Of a stretch of 64,000 nt of DNA, positions 17,163-25,796 are shown piece by piece. Source of the stretch: JAJCYX01 sp965243825 (GTDB lineage Bacteria; Chloroflexota; Dehalococcoidia; Lucifugimonadales; Lucifugimonadaceae). Positions within the stretch are counted from its first letter, which is position 1; each line of letters begins with the position of its first letter. The stretch covers positions 1,302,001 to 1,366,000 of the forward strand of contig CBDEVT010000001.1 in assembly GCA_965243825.1 (NCBI GenBank), in the 5' to 3' direction. The position numbers and the translations under genes were made by a program. The notes beneath the pieces were generated by a model. That model worked only from the letters and a program-made list of their open reading frames with translations, did not search any database and was not told where the DNA came from.

Positions 17163-18017
17163 ATGTTCTACGACACCTCGACGTTCAAGAAGCCGCTACC
17201 ACCAATTCGTGACGACCGCACACACGCAATCGTCATGCTTCTGCCTCGTGAATCCAAGCGATTAATCGCCAAAGGCGTACTGGCGCTTCCGGAAGTCAAG
17301 CGAGTTCTCGATAGTGGATACTTCATCGTTTCTCGTGGTGTCACACCGGCTTACATTCTCGAAGAGCTCACGGGGCAAGAGCAGAACAAAGGCAACAGCA
17401 CGGCAGGCATCGTGACGAGTAGCCGTCTGGCGAGCGTTATCGAGGAAGACAGGCTCGGCCCATGGGTGTTCAAGGACGGAAATCTTTCAGAGGAGCCTGC
17501 CCCACAGGCACTGGCCAACTTCAAGGCACGAGACGTCTCCATCAAGGGCGCAAATGCAGTTGACCCCGATGGCAACATTGGAGTGCTTGCAGCAGATGGA
17601 GCTGGCGGCACGGTTGGCGGCATCTGGGGCACCATCACCGCTCGCGGAGCGCACTGGGTTGCTCCGGTCAGCCTTGAGCGACTGATTCCAAGCGTCATCG
17701 AAGCAGCGAAACATTGCGGCAACCACCTGTGGGACTACACGATGGGACAGGCGGCTGGACTGATGCCTGTCGTGAACGCCAAAGTGGTTACCGAGATACA
17801 GGCACTTGAGCTGCTCACGGGCGTGACTGCTGTTCATGTGGCCTCTGGAGGAGTGGCAGGCTCAGAAGGCGCGGTCGTGCTTGCTTTAACAGGTGAGGAA
17901 GAGGTCGTGAAATCGGCGTTTGAGCTGGTCGAGTCAGTCAAAGGCGAAGGACAGTTCGAAGCACCTCGCCTGATCCCGTACATCCGAGAACCAGAGAACG
18001 CGCCCAGCAGGAACTAA
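17163..18017 (+). CDS. Conserved uncharacterised protein (GANAVD family)
   Basis: A 284-residue soluble protein. I recognise a family seen as hypothetical proteins in Firmicutes, Chloroflexota and archaea, with segments LPRESKRLIAKGVLALPEV, VSIKGANAVDPDGNIGVLAA, GGTVGGIWGTITARGAHWVAP and a late VASGGVAGSEGAVVLALTG. The glycine-rich central part and regular alternation suggest an alpha/beta fold, but no catalytic motif is obvious. GGAGAG lies about six bases before the ATG. Function unknown. Confidence 0.75.
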   Translation: MFYDTSTFKKPLPPIRDDRTHAIVMLLPRESKRLIAKGVLALPEVKRVLDSGYFIVSRGVTPAYILEELTGQEQNKGNSTAGIVTSSRLASVIEEDRLGPWVFKDGNLSEEPAPQALANFKARDVSIKGANAVDPDGNIGVLAADGAGGTVGGIWGTITARGAHWVAPVSLERLIPSVIEAAKHCGNHLWDYTMGQAAGLMPVVNAKVVTEIQALELLTGVTAVHVASGGVAGSEGAVVLALTGEEEVVKSAFELVESVKGEGQFEAPRLIPYIREPENAPSRN

Positions 18018-18071
18018 TGGAATAGCACTCGTGTGTGATGCAGCGATCTTGCAGTCGCTGACGTTTCAGAA

Positions 18072-18278
18072 CTAGCGTTCCCGCAGGATCGCCAGCATTA
18101 GAAGCATGAGCAGAAAGCCTGCACCTAAGCCGATGAAGAGGCCAGCCACGAGTTCGTCAATCAGGAACCCGACTCCCATACCGACGAACAGACCAGCCGG
18201 GATCGCCAGTCCGGATATGTCGCCACGCTTCTTCTTTTCGGATTGATCGCTCTTGGGTTGATTGTGCTGAATTGTCAT
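18072..18278 (-). CDS. Small membrane protein with two helices
   Basis: A 68-residue protein from the ATG at 18276-18278, preceded by AGGAAA; an upstream TTG at 18302 is less likely. A polar Lys-rich N terminus (SDQSEKKKRGD) precedes two hydrophobic helices (about 23-41 and 45-63) rich in Gly. The pattern resembles small AtpZ/AtpI-like or glycine-zipper proteins, but I cannot assign it. Convergent with the preceding gene. Confidence 0.6.
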   Translation of the reverse strand: MTIQHNQPKSDQSEKKKRGDISGLAIPAGLFVGMGVGFLIDELVAGLFIGLGAGFLLMLLMLAILRER

Positions 18279-18541
18279 GATGGACTTTTCCTTGGATATC
18301 AAAGGTAGCCAACGTCACGAGGTTAGCACCGCACGGTGCGTGCAGAACGCGTGAGAAACGAGTCATTGTCCAGGTGAACACAGCGTCAGCAGAGCCTCGC
18401 ATCGCTTGACTCAACGTCGAAACAGATTCACCCTCTGGCTGTTCTGTGTTCTCCTCAAACCTCGGAAAATCCCAAGGGGCATTGAGTTCGCGCAGTGAAT
18501 CGACAACTATCCATCCAAGATCAATCTCGGACAACGAAGAA

Positions 18542-19738
18542 ATGAACATCACGCAGGTACGCCTCAGAAAAGTCAGCGGGACCATGGAGACCAACGGAGT
18601 CTTCTGGGAAGAGCGGCTGGTTCAGCCTCTCGATGTGTACGAAGAGTTCAGGTCGCGCGAACCCGTTGCCTGGGGCAACCAGGTAGATGACAACCACTAC
18701 AAACTCTCTGCCGTATTCGTCGAGATCGAGACTGACGATGGCGCGACGGGTCGTGGTGGGCCGATGGACGAATCGGTCGCATACATCGTCGCCAATCAAC
18801 TGAGGCCGCTGTTAATGGGCCGTGATGCGTTTGCGCATGAGTTTCTGTGGGACATCATGCACCGTGCGCTCGTTCACGGCAGGCAGGGCGAGGCGATGAT
18901 GGCAATCTCTGCTGTTGATTGCGCGCTCTGGGACCTGAAAGGACGAGCTCTCAAACAGCCTGTATACCGGCTTCTCGGCGGACCAACACGAGCGGAGATC
19001 CCGGCCTACGCTTCGATGCTCGGAAACGCTGTGCTGGACTTCGGCCTCGTTCGAGAGCGGGCGAAACAGCACCAGGAGATGGGTTACACAGCCCAGAAAT
19101 GGTTCTTCCGGCACGGTCCGATGTCCGGCCCTGAAGGTCTCGCCAAGAACGTCGAAATGGTCAAGACCTTGCGTGAGACACTCGGTCCAGATGACGACAT
19201 CATGCTCGACTGCTGGCAGAGCATGAACCTCAACTATGTGGTCAAGCTTGCGGAGCGCATCGAGGAGTATGAGCCACGCTGGCTCGAAGAGGTTGCAATG
19301 CCTGATCGGATTGACACCTACCGACAGGTACGTCAGAGCATCAACATCCCGGTTTCCGGCGCAGAGCATGAGTACACGCGCTGGGGCTTCAAACGGTTTG
19401 TTGATCAGGAGGCTCTCGACATTCTGCAACCCGACATCTACTGGGCCGGGGGTCTGACGGAGACACTGAAGATCGCTGCATACGCGACTACGCACGACCT
19501 GATTACGATACCGCATGGCCACTCGACGCCTGCCGGAATCCACTTCTCGGTCACGCAGTCGCCTATTCACACGCCCTACCAGGAGTACCTGGTGAAGTGG
19601 AACGCCGTTCATCAGCACTTCCTGGCAGATCCACTGGTGCCTGAGAGCGGCGTGATCAAGGCACCAACGGCTTCGGGAATAAACATGGACCTCGACCCTG
19701 AGAAGATCGAGTCCGAAGAGGAGTTCATGCCGGCGTGA
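18542..19738 (+). CDS. Enolase-superfamily dehydratase, mandelate-racemase group (copy 1)
   Basis: A 398-residue enzyme of the mandelate racemase/muconate lactonising family, likely a sugar-acid dehydratase. Start is ATG at 18542; the open frame runs further upstream without family character. Metal ligands are the Asp of MLDCWQSMN, Glu of WLEEVAMPD and Glu of SGAEHEYTRWGF. The base candidates are Lys in YTAQKWFF and His in IPHGHST. The QKWFFRHGP stretch and HGHS recall rhamnonate-dehydratase-like members. The stop overlaps the GTG of the acetyltransferase gene by four bases. Confidence 0.85.
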   Translation: MNITQVRLRKVSGTMETNGVFWEERLVQPLDVYEEFRSREPVAWGNQVDDNHYKLSAVFVEIETDDGATGRGGPMDESVAYIVANQLRPLLMGRDAFAHEFLWDIMHRALVHGRQGEAMMAISAVDCALWDLKGRALKQPVYRLLGGPTRAEIPAYASMLGNAVLDFGLVRERAKQHQEMGYTAQKWFFRHGPMSGPEGLAKNVEMVKTLRETLGPDDDIMLDCWQSMNLNYVVKLAERIEEYEPRWLEEVAMPDRIDTYRQVRQSINIPVSGAEHEYTRWGFKRFVDQEALDILQPDIYWAGGLTETLKIAAYATTHDLITIPHGHSTPAGIHFSVTQSPIHTPYQEYLVKWNAVHQHFLADPLVPESGVIKAPTASGINMDLDPEKIESEEEFMPA

Positions 19739-20268
19739 CCGCAGGAAACTTCTTTCCGCCTGGACTGTCCGTCCGCGCCGTCACTCCGTCTGACAACGAA
19801 TCGGTTCGATCGCTGTTTATTGCGGGGCAGAGCGAACTTGTTTCGAGCGATACGCCAATTGATCTTCGTATTGCGGTCAAGAAGTACACCGACTCAGCCT
19901 TGAACAACGACCTTTCTCGAGCGTCAGTCCACTACTCCAAACCGAAACGTCAGATGTGGGTACTGGAGTCGCAGCAGAAAGTGATTGTGGCAATGATCGC
20001 GGTTGATTCTGTCGCTGAGCGACCGAGCATCGCCACCCTGTGCAGGCTCGTGGTCAGCTCGGAATTCAGGCGCAAAGGAGTAGCGCGTCTTCTCTCTTTG
20101 CGCGCCGAGCAGTGGGCACAAAAGCAGGGATTCGAGATTATCCGCCTCGAAACAACCGAGCTTCATCCTCCAGCCATCGCTCTCTACGAATCGCTCGGAT
20201 ACGTCAAAGCGGGTCAATTGAAGTATGGCCCCATATCCGTCGTCGAGATGGAAAAGCAGCTAGCCTAG
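19735..20268 (+). CDS. GNAT-family N-acetyltransferase
   Basis: A 177-residue acetyltransferase. The GNAT core is at about 85-165, with LCRLVVSSEFRRKGVARLL carrying the acetyl-CoA pyrophosphate loop (RRKGVA) and the downstream ETTELHPPAIALYESLGY typical of motif B. A 30-residue N-terminal extension and a hydrophilic segment precede it. The substrate is not predictable. GTG start overlaps the enolase stop (GTGA), so the two are coupled, followed five bases later by the VLRF1-type gene. Confidence 0.85.
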   Translation: MTAGNFFPPGLSVRAVTPSDNESVRSLFIAGQSELVSSDTPIDLRIAVKKYTDSALNNDLSRASVHYSKPKRQMWVLESQQKVIVAMIAVDSVAERPSIATLCRLVVSSEFRRKGVARLLSLRAEQWAQKQGFEIIRLETTELHPPAIALYESLGYVKAGQLKYGPISVVEMEKQLA

Positions 20269-20273
20269 CTGTC

Positions 20274-21008
20274 ATGGCTTCCGAACAGCAGGTACAGCAG
20301 CATCTCATGTCCCGCCGGACAGTGCTTGAGATGCTGGCCGATATGGAGATGGAGCCTGGTGCAAGCTGGCAAATGAAACTCGCACCTCCAGAACAGTGGC
20401 CAGGTGAAGATTGGTCGTGGTTGCCGTCATCAGCGATCGATTCACCCAGCGGGCTTGCTCTTTTCACCCGCCGAGTTGCGCCTGCAGAGCCAGAGCCGTT
20501 TCTGGCTCTAGCACCACCCTTCCCAATCACAAAATACGGCGTACATGACGATTTTTCGTATCTTGAAACACTGCTAAATCACCGTTGGACAGTGGCGATT
20601 ATCTTGTTGAGACTTGGAAGGTACTCATTTGGTATCGCTGAGGACGAACGTCTTGTTGTCCACAAGAACAGCGGCAGGTATGTGAAGAACAGGCAGCGTA
20701 AAGGCGGACAATCGGCGGCTCGATTCGTTCGAAACCGCGAGAAAGCGATCCAACAGCTCTTCGATGAGGTCGCAGAGATAGCAAGATCGAGAATCGAAGC
20801 CTACGAGGGGCATATCGATTGGCTGGCGTTCGGTGGCGATCGAAATGTGATCCTGCAGTTCATGAAACGCCTGACGCTGCCAGATGGGCTTGCCGACAGA
20901 GTCGCTCCGTGGCGCGTACCGGTGGACCGACCAGGTCTCGACGAGCTTGAGAAGGCGGTTCAATCGGCTTGGTCCTGCAGAGTCTGGGAACGTCCGTCGG
21001 GCACTTAG
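20274..21008 (+). CDS. VLRF1-type peptidyl-tRNA hydrolase / ribosome-rescue release factor
   Basis: A 244-residue protein whose central region (HKNSGRYVKNRQRKGGQSAA, then RFVRNREKA) matches the VLRF1 domain of eukaryotic Vms1/ANKZF1 and bacterial acVLRF1. In these, the Gln of the GxxQxxR-like motif (here GGQSAARF) helps hydrolyse peptidyl-tRNA on stalled 50S/60S subunits. The open frame extends upstream to 20040 inside the acetyltransferase gene, but that part is shadow sequence; ATG at 20274 is chosen. No zinc finger or ankyrin repeats are present. It overlaps the convergent diguanylate cyclase gene by four bases. Confidence 0.75.
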   Translation: MASEQQVQQHLMSRRTVLEMLADMEMEPGASWQMKLAPPEQWPGEDWSWLPSSAIDSPSGLALFTRRVAPAEPEPFLALAPPFPITKYGVHDDFSYLETLLNHRWTVAIILLRLGRYSFGIAEDERLVVHKNSGRYVKNRQRKGGQSAARFVRNREKAIQQLFDEVAEIARSRIEAYEGHIDWLAFGGDRNVILQFMKRLTLPDGLADRVAPWRVPVDRPGLDELEKAVQSAWSCRVWERPSGT

Positions 21009-21838
21009 TTATGCCGCTTGACCTTTGAAGCTCGCATCGCTGCATCGGCCTGGGCAATCAACGCTTCCGGTTCGGCAGAGACATCTAGAGTACCGGCAGC
21101 ACCAAGCGTGGCACTGACTCCTGATTCGGCCAGAGCCGCACCAAGTTTGCGAGCCACGTTTTCTGCCCCGGCACTATCGGTCTCCGGTAGGACCAGCAAA
21201 AATTCGTCCCCACCCATGCGACCAATTGAGTCGGCAGCTCGTGTGTTGTCGGCACATATCTCAACTAGCAGCCTGAGTATCCGATCACCTTCAGCGTGAC
21301 CACTTTCATCGTTGATTTTTTTTAGATCGTTCAGGTCGACGTAAACGACGCTCAGCGATCTACCATGCCGCAACACACGAGCACTTTCCTCGTCGAGACG
21401 ACGCAATAGTTCCGATCGGCTGAGCGCACCTGTGAGAGAATCGAATGACGCACGTTCCTCAAGTGAACGGACCTGCTCACGCTTAGACGCGTCAATCGCT
21501 GCGCTTATATCCATCGCAACGTGTTCGATGTCAATTGAATGCGGCTCACCAAACGCGGAATCAAGTGTCGAGCGGAGTGATGTGAGAAGAGCAGCAGGCG
21601 AGTCAGCACCTTGCTCGTTCCGCATCCAGGGCGGTGAATTGATAAGGTTACGAAGCTGTGCATTCGATCCTGAGCCGAGCCATTTCGCGAGATCTCGCAG
21701 CATCCGTTCACCGTTTTCGGTGATGTGCATCACGGCGACGTCGTCAAAATGAGCCGCCTGCCGCCACTTGAGACGCAACTCAGCAGATTCTTCAGCAATC
21801 AGCGCTGCCAGCGGTCGACCATTCTTTGGCGGGATCAT
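21005..21838 (-). CDS. Diguanylate cyclase (GGDEF) with intact inhibitory site
   Basis: A 277-residue soluble enzyme that should make cyclic di-GMP from two GTP. The GGDEF motif is intact at 209-213, with DSLTGALSR opening the domain at about 133. RAAD at 200-203 lies exactly five residues before GGDEF, which is the product-inhibition I-site (RxxD). The N-terminal 120 residues are helical and unassigned and may be a sensory or dimerisation part. No transmembrane segment. Given the archaellin gene in this genome, c-di-GMP control of surface behaviour is plausible but unproven. Confidence 0.9.
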   Translation of the reverse strand: MIPPKNGRPLAALIAEESAELRLKWRQAAHFDDVAVMHITENGERMLRDLAKWLGSGSNAQLRNLINSPPWMRNEQGADSPAALLTSLRSTLDSAFGEPHSIDIEHVAMDISAAIDASKREQVRSLEERASFDSLTGALSRSELLRRLDEESARVLRHGRSLSVVYVDLNDLKKINDESGHAEGDRILRLLVEICADNTRAADSIGRMGGDEFLLVLPETDSAGAENVARKLGAALAESGVSATLGAAGTLDVSAEPEALIAQADAAMRASKVKRHN

Positions 21839-21934
21839 CTACTCTCTAAGTACATCTCGGCGGCCACGCTTGCTTCATTCTCGCTGGCCGGTTGCTGGTT
21901 TTGGTAACACCTGGCTGACTATACTCGTCTCAGG

Positions 21935-22789
21935 ATGCAGGCTCAGAACACGTTCACATCAGATGCCGCCGAACTGACGGCATCACAGCACGCTGATCCA
22001 AGGCGTGATGGAACGCGCGGAAACTCGGATATGGTCAGCATCGAGTTTCTTTCGAATCTGGCTCACCAATTACGGTCTCCCCTGTCATCGCTACGAGTTT
22101 GGGTAGATCTTTTGAGCGATCCTGTCGCCATGAGAACCCTAGATGACACGAGGCGATTATCGGAAGGCATCGAGCGCGCAACATCCAGGTTGGAGCGACA
22201 GATCCAGGATGTTCTGGAAGCGGGCCACTTGAGTGCTGGAACGTTGAAGATCGACACGGTTCCTGTCGATGCCACCGCTCAAATTGTTGAAGCGGTGACC
22301 GAGGCAGAACATGCTGCACGAAGTCGGCGGATCTCGGTGGACTTGAATTTCAATTCAGAGTCAGACATCGTGATCGCTGAACCGAAGCGGGTCAAGCAGA
22401 TAGTCGGATACCTGTTCTCGAATGCGATTCGGTTCTCACCCGTTGATGGATCGATCATCCTGAAGACCGGATCTGCACCGAAGATCGCCCAGGCCCCATC
22501 AACAACGGCGATACTGGAACCACAGTTCACCGGCAGAGCCCTGTACATATGCGTTTCAGACTATGGCCCCGGTATTGGATCTGAGATGCATCACGAGATC
22601 TTCCAGCCATTCTTCAGGGCGACACGCAAAGATGTCCACGGTGGTGGCGGCTCCGGGTTGGGATTGGCGATCGCTCGTGGTTTGATCGAACTGCATGGAG
22701 GCGGCCTCTGGCTTCGAAGTGAGACTGGCAATGGCTCCGATTTTGAATTCTCGCTTCCACAGGCCCTGAGTCCGGTGGAGTTAAATTGA
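21935..22789 (+). CDS. Soluble sensor histidine kinase
   Basis: A 284-residue histidine kinase consisting of little more than the transmitter. The H-box NLAHQLRSPLSSL gives His44 as the phospho-acceptor; the N-box is in YLFSNAIRFSP, and the G-boxes are DYGPGIG and GGGGSGLGLAIARGL. There is no transmembrane or PAS domain, only about 35 polar residues before the H-box, so the signal must come from a partner or the cytoplasm. Its stop overlaps the response regulator start by four bases. Confidence 0.9.
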   Translation: MQAQNTFTSDAAELTASQHADPRRDGTRGNSDMVSIEFLSNLAHQLRSPLSSLRVWVDLLSDPVAMRTLDDTRRLSEGIERATSRLERQIQDVLEAGHLSAGTLKIDTVPVDATAQIVEAVTEAEHAARSRRISVDLNFNSESDIVIAEPKRVKQIVGYLFSNAIRFSPVDGSIILKTGSAPKIAQAPSTTAILEPQFTGRALYICVSDYGPGIGSEMHHEIFQPFFRATRKDVHGGGGSGLGLAIARGLIELHGGGLWLRSETGNGSDFEFSLPQALSPVELN

Positions 22790-23490
22790 AGGTCCTGGCG
22801 GTAGACGACGACCCCGACATCATCGAAGCGGTAGGCATCTGTTTCGCTTTGCGCTGGCCTGAGGTTGAACTCGTACAGGCTCCAGACGGCAAGACTGCGC
22901 TTGAGCGATTTAAAGAAGAACAGCCGGATGTCGTAATCCTGGACATCGGCTTGCCGGACATCAGCGGACTCGATGTATGTGCTCAGTTACGAGAATCGAC
23001 CGATGTACCGATCGTGATGTTGACGGCACGCGATAGTGAACTGGACATGGTGCGTGGTCTCGAGACAGGAGCCGACGACTACATCACGAAGCCTTTCAGC
23101 CACCTGGAACTTCTTGCCCGCATTAAAGCCGTGATGCGACGCACCGCCGTGGGCTCTGTCAACTCCAACCAGGCCTCGTTTGTCGATGGCCCTTTCGAAT
23201 TCAACTACGCAGACCACTCTGTCTCATACGATGGCGAAAAGGTACCGTTGACACCCACAGAGTACAACCTGCTCTATCACCTCACGAAGAATCACCCGAA
23301 CGTGGTCGAGCACCGAACTTTGCTGGCTAAGGTTTGGGGGCGCGAGTACATAGACGAGACCGAGTACCTCAAGGTCCACGTACAGCGCATCCGAGCGAAG
23401 TTCGCTGAAGTAAGCGCCAAGGCAGACCCGATCGAAACAGAACGTGGCGTGGGGTACAGACTCAACCTTCGCCAAATGGCCGAAGCGTAG
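22786..23490 (+). CDS. OmpR/PhoB-family response regulator
   Basis: A 234-residue regulator. The receiver domain has the acidic cluster DDDPD at 7-11, phosphorylation site Asp53 in VILDIGLPD, and the conserved Lys in DDYITKPF. The C-terminal winged helix contains VPLTPTEYNLLYHLTKN and ends in the typical ERGVGYRLN. The TTG start overlaps the kinase stop (TTGA), so the pair is stoichiometrically coupled. Targets unknown. Confidence 0.92.
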   Translation: MKVLAVDDDPDIIEAVGICFALRWPEVELVQAPDGKTALERFKEEQPDVVILDIGLPDISGLDVCAQLRESTDVPIVMLTARDSELDMVRGLETGADDYITKPFSHLELLARIKAVMRRTAVGSVNSNQASFVDGPFEFNYADHSVSYDGEKVPLTPTEYNLLYHLTKNHPNVVEHRTLLAKVWGREYIDETEYLKVHVQRIRAKFAEVSAKADPIETERGVGYRLNLRQMAEA

Positions 23491-23529
23491 CCGGTCAACG
23501 CCGAAGATACTCTCACTGAGATCTGAATC

Positions 23530-23949
23530 ATGGAATTCAGCCCGGTATTGCCTGAACTTCTGGTTCAGGACATCTCGAGATCGCTAGTCTTTTACAGCGG
23601 CGTCCTCGGATTCTCGGTCAAGTACGAAAGACCCGAGGAGAAATTCGCCTTCTTAGAGCGCGAGAGCGCACAGTTGATGTTGCTCCAGGACGGAGAAAAT
23701 GAGCACTCACGAACCGGCGTGCTGGACTACCCACGCGGTCGAGGGGTGAATCTTTCTATTCAGTCGAGCGATCTCGATACGATCAAATCATCACTCGACG
23801 AAGTCAATCATCCGTTGAGAATACCTGTTCGAGAGCAGTGGCACCGTCAGGATGATTTGTTGCACGGCGAACGCCAGCTCCGGGTGATGGACCCAGACGG
23901 GTACTTGTTGAGATTCGTCGAACGCATGGGTACGCGCCCAAATCATTAG
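23530..23949 (+). CDS. VOC-family protein (glyoxalase/bleomycin-resistance type)
   Basis: A 139-residue vicinal-oxygen-chelate protein. Two beta-alpha-beta-beta-beta modules are visible: the N-terminal LLVQDISRSLVFYSGVLGF and the C-terminal LRVMDPDGYLLRFVERM, whose final Glu is a common metal ligand. The lack of an N-terminal His ligand (Glu/Leu instead) favours the bleomycin-binding or bleomycin-resistance-like class over metal-dependent glyoxalase. It is 39 bases after the response regulator and may be co-transcribed. Confidence 0.8.
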   Translation: MEFSPVLPELLVQDISRSLVFYSGVLGFSVKYERPEEKFAFLERESAQLMLLQDGENEHSRTGVLDYPRGRGVNLSIQSSDLDTIKSSLDEVNHPLRIPVREQWHRQDDLLHGERQLRVMDPDGYLLRFVERMGTRPNH

Positions 23950-23962
23950 CCCTATGCGATCT

Positions 23963-25144
23963 TCACTCGCGCCAGCTTCTGCCTCGTGTTTCGACAGCAA
24001 CCGGATCGACTCGCGCTCCCAGCCCCGGACCATTCGGTATGTGAAATTCGCCGTTCTCAATGAACTCATACGGTTCCATGACCTCATCCCTCCAGTCCGC
24101 TTCGTAGACTGCATGCTCGAGTGGCAGGGTTGGATCAAACGCTGTTGTGGCGTGGGCACTGGCAAGGAGCGAAAGCGGTCCAGACGGACAGTGCATCGAG
24201 ACAGAACCCGGGTGATCCGGTTCTAGCTCCATGCCGATTCGATACGCTTCAACCGGTCCGCCACAGAACTTCACGTCTGGCATCACAATGTCGAGAACAT
24301 CCTCGGAGATCATCCGTTTGAAGATCGAGACTCCATAGCCTTTCTCCGCTCCGGCGTTAGGCAAAGGAGATTTGCCGTGAATAGTACGCATTGCATCAAT
24401 CTCATCGATCGGATCGACAGGTTCTTCGTACCAACCCACTCCTGCGTCCTTCAACTCTTCGCCAAGAGCAAATGCTGAGTTGAGATCGAACCGGGAATGG
24501 CAATCCACGTACAGCGTACGGTCAGGTCCAACCGCATCTTTCGCGGCTCTAATTCGCTCTAGTCCTACTTCGGCACACTCAGGCAAACCGGTTTTTTCAT
24601 GTGGCGCTTTGCATTCGTCGAACGGTGCACATTTGGCAGTGGTAAAGCCCGCGCTCATAGCTTGTTCAGCCATCTTCTTAAAAGACTCCGGTGACCTATC
24701 CACAGGTCCTCGGTCATTCGGCAACATTGAGCGGTTGATATTGGCGTAGAGCCGCACAGTTGGTGATGCGTCTCCGCGATGCCCGTACCGGTCTCTGATG
24801 TACGCGTGGAGAGGTAAACCGGCGCGCTTAGCCAGGGCATCTGCGACAGCGCAGCGAAGGCCGCTGATGGCCGTTGCAAGCAGGATATTGTCTTCCAGGT
24901 CAGCAGGAGTCAGCCTGTTCAGGCGGAGCACGTCGTCGTCCGACTCAATCTGCTCACCTCGGAGTCGATTTGCCAATCTTGCGACCACCGGAGCGACTTC
25001 TCGATCAAGTTGAGTCGATGTGATTTCACCGGCACCGAACGTCCCATCGGCATCGGTCAGTTCGAAGGACACCCAGTCGGTGTTACCTCGCACATGGATC
25101 TTCTGGAACTGCAATTCAGACGGCTTGAACCAGAGTTCTGGCAT
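23963..25144 (-). CDS. Enolase-superfamily enzyme, mandelate-racemase group (copy 2)
   Basis: A 393-residue member of the superfamily. Start at 25142-25144 (MPELWFKPSELQFQKIHV) is favoured over the longer frame to 25228 because the family N terminus begins there. Visible active-site stations are FTTAKCAPFDE (Lys), YVDCHSRFD (metal Asp), GWYEEPVDP (metal Glu), GAEKGYG (metal Glu) and MHCPSGPLS near the end (His-Cys-Pro-Ser, galactonate-dehydratase-like). It probably dehydrates an acid sugar. Convergent with the VOC gene; only 13 bases separate their ends. Confidence 0.83.
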   Translation of the reverse strand: MPELWFKPSELQFQKIHVRGNTDWVSFELTDADGTFGAGEITSTQLDREVAPVVARLANRLRGEQIESDDDVLRLNRLTPADLEDNILLATAISGLRCAVADALAKRAGLPLHAYIRDRYGHRGDASPTVRLYANINRSMLPNDRGPVDRSPESFKKMAEQAMSAGFTTAKCAPFDECKAPHEKTGLPECAEVGLERIRAAKDAVGPDRTLYVDCHSRFDLNSAFALGEELKDAGVGWYEEPVDPIDEIDAMRTIHGKSPLPNAGAEKGYGVSIFKRMISEDVLDIVMPDVKFCGGPVEAYRIGMELEPDHPGSVSMHCPSGPLSLLASAHATTAFDPTLPLEHAVYEADWRDEVMEPYEFIENGEFHIPNGPGLGARVDPVAVETRGRSWRE

Positions 25145-25179
25145 TCGCTTCTCGTTTCTTATGTCGTGGAGATGCGAAT

Positions 25180-25722
25180 TTATCCTCTGAAGACCGCTTC
25201 CGCCAGAGCAAGCACAAGATCGGAGCACTCTGGAACTGGATCACAGATCACCAGCGATTCACCGGCCCTGAAAAATTCAACATTCTGGCTGTAAGAATCT
25301 GCCGCCCGCTCCGCTTCGGGCAATTGCGCCGAAAGGCTTTCCTCAGAATCGAGTGGCAACATGACCGTTGCACGAATACCTTCGAAGGCCCCAGCCAGGA
25401 CCTGCGCTCTTCCATCGACCGTGTTCTCTTCAATGATGAATCCTGCTGACTCAACATGTGAGACGGTCAAGACCGGAGTTTCATCAGAGTCAGAGAGTCC
25501 GAACCAATCAGATGAGAGCCCAATCAGCAACGCGACGGCAACCACGACCACCACAATAAACGTGATAGTGACAGTAGAACGGCGGGCCGGGCCACCGGGC
25601 GGCCTGGGACCGGGAGTCCTGCGCCACAGGTTACGAGGTCGAAAAGGCTTTAAGCGATACGGATACTGTGCCCCACCACCACCGGGGTGATAGAGAATTC
25701 CGGTTGATGCGATTTTCGCCAA
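25180..25722 (-). CDS. Single-pass membrane protein of unknown function
   Basis: A 180-residue protein with a cytoplasmic Pro/Arg/Gly-rich N terminus (about 1-50, GGGGAQYPYRLKPFRPRN), one strongly hydrophobic helix at about 51-69 (VTITFIVVVVVAVALLIGL), and an outer domain of about 110 residues with two late cysteines (CDPVPEC) that could form a disulfide. I recognise no family. It lies between two enolase-family genes on the same strand. Confidence 0.6.
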   Translation of the reverse strand: MAKIASTGILYHPGGGGAQYPYRLKPFRPRNLWRRTPGPRPPGGPARRSTVTITFIVVVVVAVALLIGLSSDWFGLSDSDETPVLTVSHVESAGFIIEENTVDGRAQVLAGAFEGIRATVMLPLDSEESLSAQLPEAERAADSYSQNVEFFRAGESLVICDPVPECSDLVLALAEAVFRG

Positions 25723-25796
25723 TTGCTCGGCCCCTTTGAACGGTATCGTCCATTCCGAACACTGATTTTCAGATCGAATCCAGATTTATCAGCAAA

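Noticed and set aside
20040..20273. Upstream extension of the VLRF1-type frame inside the acetyltransferase gene
   Set aside because: Arg/Ser-rich shadow of the overlapping acetyltransferase; VLRF1 similarity begins after 20274.
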